DNA from: Photobacterium arenosum
Lineage (GTDB): Bacteria; Pseudomonadota; Gammaproteobacteria; Enterobacterales; Vibrionaceae
Direction: 5' to 3'
DNA length: 64,000 nt
NCBI RefSeq assembly: GCF_014841115.1
Contig: NZ_JACYTP010000001.1
Span: 434,001 to 498,000 of the forward strand
Part shown: positions 1 through 8,316 of the stretch, piece after piece
How positions within the stretch are numbered: position 1 is the stretch's first letter
Layout: every line of letters starts with the position of its first letter
Position numbers and translations under genes: made by a program
The notes under the pieces: model-generated
Database searches by the model: none
Told to the model about the DNA's origin: nothing
The model's input: the letters and a program-made list of their open reading frames with translations, nothing else

Positions 1-705
1 GCTGGCGACATCACAAATAAGCCAAAGCGTATTTCTGTCACACCTGAAAACTCCACGGCAGAAACCGTGGCGCATGTGGTTTACCCTGTTGATGAAGATC
101 GCAAACGCGAGCTGCTTTCTGAGCTGATTGGTAAAAAGAACTGGCAGCAGGTACTGGTGTTTGTGAATTACAAAGAAACCGCCAATGACCTGGTGACAGA
201 GCTGAAACTCGACGGTATCAAAGCCGTTCTTTGTCATGGTGATAAAGCACAAAGTGCGCGTCGCCGTGCGCTGGAAGAGTTTACGACAGGGAAAGCCCGG
301 GTGATGGTTGCGACGGAAGTTGCTGCACGCGGACTGGATATTCAAGGCTTACCGCATGTTGTGAACTATGACATGCCATTTCTTGCCGAAGATTATGTAC
401 ACCGCATTGGCCGTACCGGTCGTGCCGGTCAGCAAGGCCATGCCATTTCCTTTGTCAGCCGCGAAGAAGAACTGACCTTGCTGCAAGTTGAAAAACTCAT
501 CAAGCAACGCATTCGCCGGGTCATTCTTGAAGGTTATGAGCCTGCTAAACGTGACGCACTGATTGAGAAACTGAACACCAAAGCCTCATACCGTGATCGC
601 AAAGGCCGTACCAATAATCCGGATCAATCTGCTGCAGAGCGCCGGATGCGATTACAAAAAGCGATCCGTAGCCGCAGTGCTGCACCAAAAACATTGAAAA
701 AATAA
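1..705 (+). CDS. DEAD-box RNA helicase, C-terminal part (RhlE-like)
   Basis: Partial gene entering from the left edge; the frame is open from base 1, so the GTG at 67 is not a true start. The visible 234 residues are the second RecA-like domain of an ATP-dependent RNA helicase: motif V appears as ATEVAARGLDI and motif VI as HRIGRTGRAG. It ends in a basic tail of about 60 residues, as is usual for RhlE/SrmB-type helicases that act on structured RNA. The stretch ISVTPENSTAETV just before the domain resembles RhlE. The ATP-binding first domain (Walker A, DEAD box) lies outside the window, so RhlE rather than another DEAD-box class is an inference. A strong terminator follows 15 bases after the stop. 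Confidence 0.9.
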   Translation, partial: AGDITNKPKRISVTPENSTAETVAHVVYPVDEDRKRELLSELIGKKNWQQVLVFVNYKETANDLVTELKLDGIKAVLCHGDKAQSARRRALEEFTTGKARVMVATEVAARGLDIQGLPHVVNYDMPFLAEDYVHRIGRTGRAGQQGHAISFVSREEELTLLQVEKLIKQRIRRVILEGYEPAKRDALIEKLNTKASYRDRKGRTNNPDQSAAERRMRLQKAIRSRSAAPKTLKK

Positions 706-720
706 TTATTATAGGACACA

Positions 721-754
721 ACACCCTCCAGCCTCAGCAGCTGGAGGGTGTTTT
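721..754 (+). terminator. Intrinsic terminator after the helicase
   Basis: Eleven-base perfect stem ACACCCTCCAG (721-731) with CTGGAGGGTGT (741-751), followed by a T run. It sits between convergent genes and could serve both. Confidence 0.9.
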
Positions 755-761
755 AAAGCCA

Positions 762-1718
762 TCAGGATTGCATTTTACTGAGATACATTCTTGAGTCCGC
801 TTTCGCCAGAATCTCGTCCAGGTTCATCACTTTACCTGCCGGCAAGCTGTAGACGCCGGCACTGAAAGATAACTGATACGGGCGGTTTTGCCGGGTATTG
901 AACACATCGACCGTCTTTTGAAAACGCTCTATAGTCTGCCGCGTTTCCTCTTCCGTTATCCCTGAATACAGTACGACAAACTCATCCCCGCCAACTCTGG
1001 CAAATAAATCGGAATAGCGAAAACTCTGGCTGATCAGCAAGGCAAAATCTTTCAGCGCATTATCACCGGCCTGGTGGCCAAATTGATCATTAATGTCTTT
1101 GAATTTATTGAGATCGAAAAATGCCAGTGAAAACGGCGTGCCATGAAGATGGCTGTTTTCCAGGCTCTTGGTCGCCAGTTTGATGAAACCGCGGCGGTTG
1201 GATATCTGAGTCAATTCATCAATGGTTGCATCATGCAGGGCAGACAACTCCTGCTCGGCCATCTTGGCCAGATCAACCAGATCCCTGATTTCATCTTTGC
1301 TCATCGAGTGGGGCTGATGGTCGAAGATACACAAGGTGCCCAGCTTGTATTTATTGTCGTAAACCAAAGAGACACCCGCATAAAAGCGGATATGGGGAGG
1401 GCCGGAAACCAAAGGGTTATCATGAAACCGTTTGTCCTGAGATGCATCAGAAACAATAAAAGGGCCATCAGCCAGGATTGCGTGTCCGCAAAATGACACT
1501 TCCCGGCTGGTTTCTATCAGTTCAGCACCGCAGCAGGATTTAAACCACTGTCTGTCATCACCAACCAGCGTCACTGTTGCAACCGGCACATTGAAAAGCC
1601 GCCTGGCAAGACGCGTTATCCGGTCGAACCTTTCTTCCCGATCCGTATCCAGCAAAGACAAGGAACGCAAGCATTGCAAACGCTCAACTTCGTTTCTGGG
1701 GTTCTCTGGTGCTAGCAT
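762..1718 (-). CDS. GAF-GGDEF diguanylate cyclase
   Basis: 318-residue soluble protein. An N-terminal GAF domain (about residues 20-160, with the characteristic FCGHAIL at 77-83) is followed by a GGDEF domain (about 165-318). The active-site GGDEF is intact at 243-247. An RxxD inhibitory site (RYSD, 234-237) sits exactly five residues before it, so the enzyme is predicted to make cyclic di-GMP from GTP with product feedback inhibition. No membrane segment or signal peptide is seen; the input would be a cytoplasmic ligand or redox signal sensed by the GAF domain. It is convergent with the helicase. A 15-bp dyad lies 32-72 bases upstream of the ATG. Possible link to biofilm control, since a VpsR-type regulator is encoded 12 kb away, but no direct evidence. 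Confidence 0.92.
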   Translation of the reverse strand: MLAPENPRNEVERLQCLRSLSLLDTDREERFDRITRLARRLFNVPVATVTLVGDDRQWFKSCCGAELIETSREVSFCGHAILADGPFIVSDASQDKRFHDNPLVSGPPHIRFYAGVSLVYDNKYKLGTLCIFDHQPHSMSKDEIRDLVDLAKMAEQELSALHDATIDELTQISNRRGFIKLATKSLENSHLHGTPFSLAFFDLNKFKDINDQFGHQAGDNALKDFALLISQSFRYSDLFARVGGDEFVVLYSGITEEETRQTIERFQKTVDVFNTRQNRPYQLSFSAGVYSLPAGKVMNLDEILAKADSRMYLSKMQS

Positions 1719-1749
1719 AGTGACCGATCCTACGATTCAACAACTTCTC

Positions 1750-1790
1750 ATTCAGCTAAGGCAAAATATATCATCTTGTCTTAGCTGAAT
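1750..1790. promoter_or_regulatory. Inverted repeat upstream of the diguanylate cyclase
   Basis: ATTCAGCTAAG (1750-1760) is repeated perfectly inverted at 1780-1790, and the arms extend to 15 bp if one G:T pair is allowed; the 11-base centre is AT-rich. It is 32 bp upstream of the start codon, has no T run, and so suits an operator or 5'-UTR hairpin better than a terminator. The rest of 1719-2019 shows nothing else I can support. Confidence 0.45.
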
Positions 1791-2019
1791 GCCATTGGCT
1801 ACTCGTTGCAACACAGGTAATCAGGAGGGGTAAACATTTTTTGGCTGTTCATCAACAATGCCTGTCTCTGCGGCCAGAACAAGCCTTCGAGGCAAATTCC
1901 CTGAACCGTTTTCAGGCAAGAAAACGCTCGCTGTCAAAGAGTTAAAGGCTGCTCAGCAACAGACCGACAGCGTTATACCCACTCCCGGTGCTGCCTGTAG
2001 CATTAAAGCCCACAAGGTT

Positions 2020-2529
2020 TTAACACGTTAATTGTTTATAAAAAAATACCGTTGCATCGAACTGACCTGACGCACTCAGGGCAAAATCAGGGATTCTTCC
2101 CGCTTCTGTATAGCCCAGCTTACGATAGAGGGATGAAGCAACATCCCCTTCCCGGGTATCCAGCACAATCAGGCTGCGCTGCAATTGCTGACAGCATAAT
2201 TCAGCTGTGGTCATCAATGCTTTTCCTACCCCTTTGCCGCGGGCAGCCGTGTTAACCATCAGTTTTTCCACTTCAGCCCTGTGGCACCCGTTACGTTTTG
2301 ACGTCAAAGCAAGCTGCACTGTGCCAATGACTGCATCCCCTTCACAGGCGACAAACAATTTACGCCCGTCACCTATGTCATTCGCCACCCCAAGCCAGTA
2401 AGCCTCGGCTTCCTCATCGCTTAACGGTGGCAAAAAACCTATTGAAGCACCGTCATCCACGCAGTTTTGCAACAGCGGAATTAACTGCGCCTTAAAAGGT
2501 GAAACGTCCTGAATCTCAATCACATCCAT
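2020..2529 (-). CDS. GNAT family N-acetyltransferase
   Basis: 169 residues. The acetyl-CoA binding motif A is visible as ARGKGVGKAL around residue 95-105, preceded by the beta-4 strand VEKLMVNTA. The family transfers an acetyl group from acetyl-CoA to an amine; the substrate cannot be told from sequence. It starts at ATG 2529 and stands alone between short non-coding stretches. Confidence 0.85.
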   Translation of the reverse strand: MDVIEIQDVSPFKAQLIPLLQNCVDDGASIGFLPPLSDEEAEAYWLGVANDIGDGRKLFVACEGDAVIGTVQLALTSKRNGCHRAEVEKLMVNTAARGKGVGKALMTTAELCCQQLQRSLIVLDTREGDVASSLYRKLGYTEAGRIPDFALSASGQFDATVFFYKQLTC

Positions 2530-2592
2530 ATTAGTTACCCTACAATCAAAATACTCTTTTACCTGCTAAATACTGTCTCTAGACAAGCGTGA

Positions 2593-2754
2593 TCAAGGAG
2601 TCTGAATCACGCAGATCGGGAAATCACCCGGGTTTCTGCCGCCGCCCATATCCAAACACACATCTTCATAGCGAAAACGTTCAAATTGCATACCTGCCCA
2701 GAAAACAGCCAGCAGTATGGCCAGAGCAGCAACGACTTGCATCACTTTTTTCAT
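2593..2754 (-). CDS. Small membrane-anchored or secreted protein, 53 residues
   Basis: Short ORF with a good Shine-Dalgarno (GAGAGG, five bases before the ATG at 2754). The protein begins MKKVMQVVAALAILLAVFWA, a basic start followed by a hydrophobic segment of about 17 residues, then a short C-terminal part with two cysteines (C33 and C48) and a GGGRNPGD stretch. This suggests a bitopic membrane protein or secreted peptide with one possible disulfide. I do not recognise a family. The RBS, codon pattern and typical membrane-start sequence favour a real gene. Confidence 0.6.
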   Translation of the reverse strand: MKKVMQVVAALAILLAVFWAGMQFERFRYEDVCLDMGGGRNPGDFPICVIQTP

Positions 2755-2819
2755 AACAACCTCTCTCAGGCAAACTGAACCTCAGCCTGAACATACAGAC
2801 CTCACCTGGCACAATCCGC

Positions 2820-3410
2820 TCAGGTGAGGCTATTTCCACATCCGGGTGCAGCGAAAGACAGCCCCGTTTTTTTCCAGCGGTGAAGATCCATTTCCATAGT
2901 GACAGCGTCCCACCAGCGCCCTTTAAAGTAACGGTGGGAATGCAGCCTTTCGGTTTCGATCATACCAAGACGACGACAAAGTGCTATTGCCGCTTTATTG
3001 GCCGCCAACGTTTCTGCATACACTCGGTGAAGACCTAAATCTTCAAAACCAAAGTTGACTAACCCTATCATTGCTTCTTCAGCAATGCCCTGCCCATGAC
3101 AGGCTCGCAGCAAACCGCAGCCAACCGACGCATCACCGCTGTTATCTATGCGTAATCCCGCAGTACCGATCAAAGGAGACACTGGCTCCTTGCCTTGTGC
3201 CAGACGGATCGCTAACTGATATTTTGCCCGGGGGCGTTCTCTGGCCTGCTCAACAAACAGAGTGACCAGATCACGCATAGCCTTCTCATTGCAATCTTGT
3301 TCACTGTAAAAACGCTGATACTTTTCATCTTGTGCCATCGCCAGATACGCATCTGTATCTGACGGCAGGAAATCCGTTAAGGCTAACCGTGGTGTAGGTA
3401 GTACAAACAT
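2820..3410 (-). CDS. GNAT acetyltransferase of the RimJ/RimL type
   Basis: 196 residues. The order of elements (LPTPRLALTDF start, VGCGLLRACHGQGIAEEAMIGL as motif A, then NKAAIALCRRLGM) is that of the RimJ/RimL-like branch of GNAT enzymes, which acetylate protein N-termini or small amines. The motif-A loop reads CHGQGIAEEA, close to the usual xxGxGxA pattern. The substrate is unknown. It is followed 20 bases upstream, on the same strand, by the lipase-like gene. Confidence 0.82.
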   Translation of the reverse strand: MFVLPTPRLALTDFLPSDTDAYLAMAQDEKYQRFYSEQDCNEKAMRDLVTLFVEQARERPRAKYQLAIRLAQGKEPVSPLIGTAGLRIDNSGDASVGCGLLRACHGQGIAEEAMIGLVNFGFEDLGLHRVYAETLAANKAAIALCRRLGMIETERLHSHRYFKGRWWDAVTMEMDLHRWKKTGLSFAAPGCGNSLT

Positions 3411-3430
3411 GCGGGCGATCCTTGAATCTT

Positions 3431-4156
3431 TTAATGATTATCTATAAAGCGGCCCTGACGTAAAAATGCCATGGTCTGAGCAATAACTTCATGATTGTTC
3501 ATGATAAAGGTATGGCTGACCGGCAGGACCAGATGCGATTTCATCCCCTCGACCTGGGTACTGACGACCGACACTTTACCGTCATGAGGCAAAGGCAACA
3601 GCCAGGAGGTCAGCAGGCTGATACTGTAATTGCCGGCAATCACGCCCAGCTCAAACTGAACTGGTCCGAGCGTATTAGGCACACTGACCTTATCCGTGCC
3701 CAACTGTTGTCCCGCCGGGCCGTAAATCCACTGATACAGTGTTAAATCACGCATGGCATCCACAATTTCACTGCCTTTGTTAGGCGGAGCGAGCATCACG
3801 ACCCTGCCAAGGCCTGCTATGCGATTTGCCGACAGATACTGCCGGACTAAGATGCCGCCCATTGAGTGTGTAACAAAATGAACCGGTTCAATGTGCTGGC
3901 ACTGAGACAGAGCTGCTGGAATGACGGACGCCGCAAGGGACTCAATACTTGCCGTTGTCGACGGGTAATCCATATTCACAGTCTGATACCCTGCCAGCTC
4001 CAGTGCCATTGTCATGGTATCCATCGCGTTTGCTGTTCTGGCAAGACCATGCAACAGGATCACACATCCCGGCGGCTGTGATGGCGCAGCCTTAACAGCG
4101 ACAGATACCACAGTCATAACAAGCAGCAGAACAACCTTCACACCTTCATTTCTCAT
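3431..4156 (-). CDS. Exported alpha/beta hydrolase (lipase-like)
   Basis: 241 residues with a signal peptide (hydrophobic segment VVLLLVMTVVSVAV ending in KAA). The mature part has the oxyanion segment ILLHGLART, the nucleophile elbow THSMGG with the catalytic serine, and a late histidine in VSHTFIMNN, so it fits the lipase-like alpha/beta-hydrolase fold related to PGAP1-like and YqiA-like proteins. Predicted location is the periplasm or outside. The substrate, a lipid or other ester, is not determined. It lies 20 bases from the upstream GNAT gene on the same strand, possibly co-transcribed. Confidence 0.85.
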   Translation of the reverse strand: MRNEGVKVVLLLVMTVVSVAVKAAPSQPPGCVILLHGLARTANAMDTMTMALELAGYQTVNMDYPSTTASIESLAASVIPAALSQCQHIEPVHFVTHSMGGILVRQYLSANRIAGLGRVVMLAPPNKGSEIVDAMRDLTLYQWIYGPAGQQLGTDKVSVPNTLGPVQFELGVIAGNYSISLLTSWLLPLPHDGKVSVVSTQVEGMKSHLVLPVSHTFIMNNHEVIAQTMAFLRQGRFIDNH

Positions 4157-4335
4157 TCGCTATCAATCCTGACGGTGACCCCGGCCAACCTGGAAGACGC
4201 TTCAAAACATCCTTTAAAAATCAGAGATCTATTATGCATCAGGGTGAATTTTAATGGAATCTTCGTCAGGGAAAGTCGCGAAAAAATGTATCGAAGGGAA
4301 GAGATTGAAAGAAAGATATCAAAGGAAATCACAAC

Positions 4336-4362
4336 GAAAAACCCGCAGTCAGACTGCGGGTT
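4336..4362 (-). terminator. Terminator after the phoX-family gene
   Basis: Stem AACCCGCAGTC/GACTGCGGGTT (4340-4362) followed on the minus strand by TTTTT. It is 26 bases past the stop of the PhoX gene. Confidence 0.88.
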
Positions 4363-4387
4363 GATAAAGGGTTAGGACACCGTGACA

Positions 4388-6448
4388 TCAAATGCCAATC
4401 TCTCCGCCATCATTACGACGAATCACTACAGTGGCGGCACGAGGGCGAACCGTCTGGCCCGACGGGGTTTCTGTCGTCGCGTTATCAGAATACGGCCAAT
4501 TGTCCGGATGCTGAATATTAATAAAGACAGACTTATAGTCAGGACTGATAGCAAAGCCCGTCACTTCACAACCGTTAGGGCCGACAAAAAAACGTTTCAG
4601 CTGGCTTTGGTTTGCGCCGGTGACCGCTTGCTGCTGACCCTGACTGTCCACCATAGCTGAGGGTACAATCGCCAGCATCTGATCGTTGGTGTAACTGGTG
4701 ACATCCGCCGCGCCGTTATCCGTCTGCACCCACAGGATACCGCGCTCATCAAATGCCAGGCCATCCGGGCTGGCAAACATATTGAGATCAGTCAGGCCAG
4801 ACAGATTAGTGTCGGCGTCTGCACTGGCGGGTGAGCCAAACAGGAAAATGTCCCAGCTGAACGAGGTCATATCGCTGCCTTCGTCCCAGCGGATAATATG
4901 ACCAAAGTAGTTGTTCAGGCGCGGGTTTGCGACGTTGGCTTCTGTGCGGCTCGAATTGTTGGTCAGCGTCATATACACAGTACCGGTGAAGGGATCTATC
5001 GAAGCCCATTCCGGTCTATCCATTGGCGTTGCACCCACAAGATCAGCCGCCCCGGCGGTATTGAGCAAAATAGCGGCCAATGAATCGAACGTATCGCCGA
5101 GCACACCACCGCCTGTAGTCGGGCTGTTCATCGTCAGTGGTAACCAGCTACCTGCACCGTCTTCTGAAAACTTCGCCACATACAGGGTGCCGTGATCCAT
5201 ATACTTATCGCCCGCAACGCGGCGGTTTGACGGATTGGCATCTGCCGGGTCCCATACCGCGTCAGAGACAAATTTATAGATGTATTCGAATTTAGAGTCA
5301 TGCCCCGAGTAAAAAACAATCGGCTTTCCTTCCTCCAGCTTGCCGAAGGCGCAGCCTTCATGACGGAAACGGCCCAAAGCGGTACGTTTTACCGCACGGG
5401 CATTCTGGCTGTACGGATCGATTTCAACGATATAACCAAAGCCATTGGCTTCGTTGCGGTAATCGGCGGCGGCACTTGCTGCGGTTGGCGTAACATTAAA
5501 ACGCGTGAATTCATCAAGGCGCTCATCGGCATCACCGGCCAGATCATCCCAGCCATAACGTGTAGCCGAGCCTGATACACCGATGCGATTCTGCTCTTCG
5601 GTCTTGGTACCTTTATTGACAAAATAACCCGGCCAGTTCTCTTCACACGTCAGATAGGTGCCCCAGGGGGTATAGCCGTTACCGCAGTTGTTCAGTGTGC
5701 CACGGGTCTGGCTGCCATCGGGTGAAAAGCGGGTTTCGAGGTAAGAGGTGTACGCCAGCGGGCCTGCCATATCCATCACAGTAGCCGCCGTAAAACGTCG
5801 GTTAAGCGGATCGTTATCGACAATCGCCCACTGATTCCCATTCAATTTTACGCGAACCACACTGACGCCGTGAGCGTTGATCTCTTTGCGGATTTCTTCA
5901 ACACTGGTGCGCAGATTGGTGCCAGAATCTTTACTCGGGCCGTGAGGGTGCAGCGCATTCGAATCGATGTACTCATGGTTGATACACAGTAAACCGTCAT
6001 CGGCGGCGTCGTTAAGCGGGAAAAAGTGCATGCCGTCATGATGCATCCCCATCGCGTTTGCCTGGTCCTCTGCTGAGTTATTGCCTGTGTTATCCCAGGC
6101 GCTGGCTTTATTATTCAGAGGTGTGCCCCAGGGCACCAACACCTGGGCGGAATAACCGGCCGGTACTGCTACGGCGTCCAGTAAAGAGCCGGGAATGGAA
6201 TCAAAATTCAGCACGGCTGTGCTTCGGTTTGGCACTTCAGGATTTGTCCCCGAGCCGCCGTTAGATTTACCAGAGTTACTGTCGCTGCCACAGCCGGCCA
6301 GACCAAAAGTGCTCAAGGCAGTCAGTGCACCCAGACCAAGCGTGCTTTTCAGTGCGGTACGGCGGGAAAGGTGCTTATCAAGCACCTGTTGAAACGTTTC
6401 ATTGCCACTTTTGTTATAACATGTTGGATCAAATGTTGCCTTGCTCAT
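4388..6448 (-). CDS. phoX: PhoX-family phosphatase (DUF839), Tat-exported
   Basis: About 686 residues. The ATG at 6448 is chosen over an upstream ATG because GGGGAAG precedes it at correct distance and it puts SRRTAL (Arg29-Arg30) and a hydrophobic stretch ending LAGC (Cys53) near the N-terminus. The protein is therefore predicted to be Tat-exported, perhaps as a lipoprotein. The body matches PhoX/DUF839 secreted phosphatases, with calcium/iron-binding beta-propeller features such as NCGNGYTPWGTYLTCEE, a FRHEGCAF segment and a FASPDGLAFDERGILWVQTD segment. The family releases phosphate from organic phosphoesters under phosphate limitation. No convincing Pho box was found upstream. Single gene with its own terminator. 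Confidence 0.9.
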   Translation of the reverse strand: MSKATFDPTCYNKSGNETFQQVLDKHLSRRTALKSTLGLGALTALSTFGLAGCGSDSNSGKSNGGSGTNPEVPNRSTAVLNFDSIPGSLLDAVAVPAGYSAQVLVPWGTPLNNKASAWDNTGNNSAEDQANAMGMHHDGMHFFPLNDAADDGLLCINHEYIDSNALHPHGPSKDSGTNLRTSVEEIRKEINAHGVSVVRVKLNGNQWAIVDNDPLNRRFTAATVMDMAGPLAYTSYLETRFSPDGSQTRGTLNNCGNGYTPWGTYLTCEENWPGYFVNKGTKTEEQNRIGVSGSATRYGWDDLAGDADERLDEFTRFNVTPTAASAAADYRNEANGFGYIVEIDPYSQNARAVKRTALGRFRHEGCAFGKLEEGKPIVFYSGHDSKFEYIYKFVSDAVWDPADANPSNRRVAGDKYMDHGTLYVAKFSEDGAGSWLPLTMNSPTTGGGVLGDTFDSLAAILLNTAGAADLVGATPMDRPEWASIDPFTGTVYMTLTNNSSRTEANVANPRLNNYFGHIIRWDEGSDMTSFSWDIFLFGSPASADADTNLSGLTDLNMFASPDGLAFDERGILWVQTDNGAADVTSYTNDQMLAIVPSAMVDSQGQQQAVTGANQSQLKRFFVGPNGCEVTGFAISPDYKSVFINIQHPDNWPYSDNATTETPSGQTVRPRAATVVIRRNDGGEIGI

Positions 6449-6616
6449 CAGACTTCCCCAGTTAAGTGCATTATCAGTTTTTATGTATGAACGGGCACAC
6501 ATACTGAGCGCATAGTGTTACAACTGGGCGTAATCTTAATGACGCTTCGATTTCATTATCTTTAAAAACATGATCTTACAATGAGCGAATTCAAACTGGC
6601 TTCAGGCTGCTTCTGC

Positions 6617-7015
6617 TTAGTCGCTCAGCTCAGTGTGAATGATGCCTGACTCCTGAAACACGCTTTTTGCCACTGTCATGCCGTTAATCGCGGCCGGAAA
6701 ACCGGCATAGACGGCCATCTGCAATATCACTTCGACAATCTGCTGAGGCTGGCAGCCAATATGGAGTGCCCCTTTGATATGACTGGCCAGTTGCGGCTGG
6801 CAGTTGCCCATCGCCGTTAACGCCGAAATGGTCGCCAGCTCGCGGGTCTGGAAATCCAGCCCGTCTCTGGAAAGCACGTCACCAAACGGAAAGCTGATAA
6901 TAAAATCGGCCAGCTCTGGACAAATTGCCTGAAAGGTTTCCTTCAAATGCTGCTCTGCATCCGGGTCGAGTTCGTTGAGCCTCGCCAGCCCGGCCTGATA
7001 ACGTTTTGAATCCAT
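6617..7015 (-). CDS. Carboxymuconolactone decarboxylase family protein
   Basis: 132 residues, all predicted helical, matching the CMD/AhpD-like fold: RELATISALTAMGNCQPQLASHIKGALHIGC followed by EVILQMAVYAGFPAAINGM. The CxxC redox pair of AhpD peroxidases is absent, so peroxidase activity is unlikely and the protein is closer to the PcaC-like or uncharacterised branch. No protocatechuate genes lie nearby. Single gene. Confidence 0.85.
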   Translation of the reverse strand: MDSKRYQAGLARLNELDPDAEQHLKETFQAICPELADFIISFPFGDVLSRDGLDFQTRELATISALTAMGNCQPQLASHIKGALHIGCQPQQIVEVILQMAVYAGFPAAINGMTVAKSVFQESGIIHTELSD

Positions 7016-7043
7016 AAATCGCCTGCTTTTATAAAAAATAGCG

Positions 7044-7071
7044 CCAAAAAAACCGCCTGCCGGCGGTTTTC
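7044..7071 (-). terminator. Terminator after the DUF2750 gene
   Basis: AAAACCGCC/GGCGGTTTT stem (7050-7071) with a T run on the minus strand, 20 bases past the stop at 7091. Confidence 0.88.
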
Positions 7072-7090
7072 ACTGTATATTCGAAGGGGA

Positions 7091-7444
7091 TTACAGGTAC
7101 TGTTTAGCCACTTCCTGCGGCTCCATTTCAGCACCTTCCAGTTCCTGGTTCCAGTTCAGACCAACCAGTACTCCTTCTTCAGAAAGTGTGATCATCCAGT
7201 CCTGCACAAACACGTCTAACGGCAGCTGAGATGGCTGAAATTCAGCCCATTCTTCCACACAATGAAATTTTGCATCCGCTTCAGTGGACCAGAACGGCAT
7301 GACTTCCGACTCTTCAAACTCGCTTGAGTCAACTGACAACCAATCCCCTTCTTCATTACACAGGCCGTACACCACATGCGTCTCTTTAGACTCAGTGAAG
7401 AACAATTCAGCATTCGCCTGTACGTCTGCAGTTAATTTCGTCAT
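7091..7444 (-). CDS. DUF2750 domain protein
   Basis: 117-residue acidic cytoplasmic protein of unknown function. The start at 7444 is preceded by GAGAG. The pattern GDWLSVDSSEFEESEVMPFWS with EEWAEFQPSQLPLDVFVQDWM resembles DUF2750. A second member of the same family is encoded at 19941-20342 with parallel elements (QIWILTDEHGCVMLNSEDEDCVPIWP, then DWAECKPESISINKW). The family is small, acidic and tryptophan-rich; no reaction is known. Confidence 0.75.
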   Translation of the reverse strand: MTKLTADVQANAELFFTESKETHVVYGLCNEEGDWLSVDSSEFEESEVMPFWSTEADAKFHCVEEWAEFQPSQLPLDVFVQDWMITLSEEGVLVGLNWNQELEGAEMEPQEVAKQYL

Positions 7445-7713
7445 GATGATTTCTCTCTTGAGTGGGGGCTCGCTGGTTCGCGGGCTTGTTGGCGCAAATA
7501 GTAGCAAAGTTTGTGCGCAATGTAAGATCAAATTCTTGATGCGGCACAACGGCTTTACCTCTGTCCGTCTGCCGGGGCCATTGATTACTGGTCTGAGAAT
7601 TCGCAAGCAGAGGATGAACAGAGATTGTCGCTGTGTCTAACTATTGAACGCTGGCTTCAGCACGCACCGCTTATACTTGAAATGACCACGAAGTGAGCAT
7701 TATCGAGGTATAC

Positions 7714-8310
7714 ATGGCCACAATAGACTGGCAAACCTATCTTTTTCCATCCTCTCTGCAAGCGCCCCGTACGCACTTGGTTGAAGCGCATCAATTACTG
7801 GGTGAGCGACTCAGAGGGAAAGTGGCGGTTGACTGCGGGTGCGGCCATGGCAGAGATACCTTCTATCTGTTAGAACAGCGTTATCGCGTGTATGCCTTTG
7901 ACAGTAATCTGGAGAGCCTGAGGCAGTTATCCACACACCCTCTTGCTGCCTCCAACCCGCTACTGGATCTGCAGCACTGCTCTTTCAGCGAATACCGCTT
8001 CCCTAAAGCCCATCTGGTGAATGCCAGTGCATCTTTGTTCTTCTGTCCGCGCGCCGATTTTTATGGTGTATGGCAGAAAATTGTACAGTGCGTCAATCCG
8101 GGGGGCATCTTCTGTGGTCACTTTCTGGGCATGAATGGTGATGATTCCGACTTTTCAGACAAGATAATGACGCACAGCAAGCCTGAGCTGGAGCGGCTGT
8201 TCAGCCAGTTCTACGTCGTGTCCTGGCAGCAACGCCATGAAGTCTCTTCGCAGCTGACGGGCGAAAAGCGCCAATGGCACATTCATACTTTCATTGCGAT
8301 GAAAAAGTAG
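7714..8310 (+). CDS. Class I SAM-dependent methyltransferase (TehB-like)
   Basis: 198 residues from the ATG at 7714, which has GAGG five bases before it; a GTG at 7693 is less likely. The SAM-binding motif I reads VAVDCGCGHGRDTFYL, followed by the acidic end of beta-2 (VYAFDSN), as in TehB/UbiE-like methyltransferases. The late segment PGGIFCGHFLGMNGDDSDF is typical of TehB-type proteins. The acceptor is unknown. It is only six bases before the next gene and probably shares its transcript. Confidence 0.82.
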   Translation: MATIDWQTYLFPSSLQAPRTHLVEAHQLLGERLRGKVAVDCGCGHGRDTFYLLEQRYRVYAFDSNLESLRQLSTHPLAASNPLLDLQHCSFSEYRFPKAHLVNASASLFFCPRADFYGVWQKIVQCVNPGGIFCGHFLGMNGDDSDFSDKIMTHSKPELERLFSQFYVVSWQQRHEVSSQLTGEKRQWHIHTFIAMKK

Positions 8311-8316
8311 CAGCCA

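Noticed and set aside
4175..4375. 66-residue plus-strand ORF between the lipase and PhoX genes
   Set aside because: It runs through the PhoX terminator hairpin, has no RBS and no recognisable sequence.
5848..6392. Several ORFs of 60-90 residues opposite and within the PhoX gene
   Set aside because: They are antisense or frame-shifted readings of a clear coding sequence, lack RBSs and have low-complexity, Arg/Ser-rich translations.
6449..6616. Pho box upstream of the PhoX gene
   Set aside because: Only one half (GTCATTA) fits the consensus; the second half does not.
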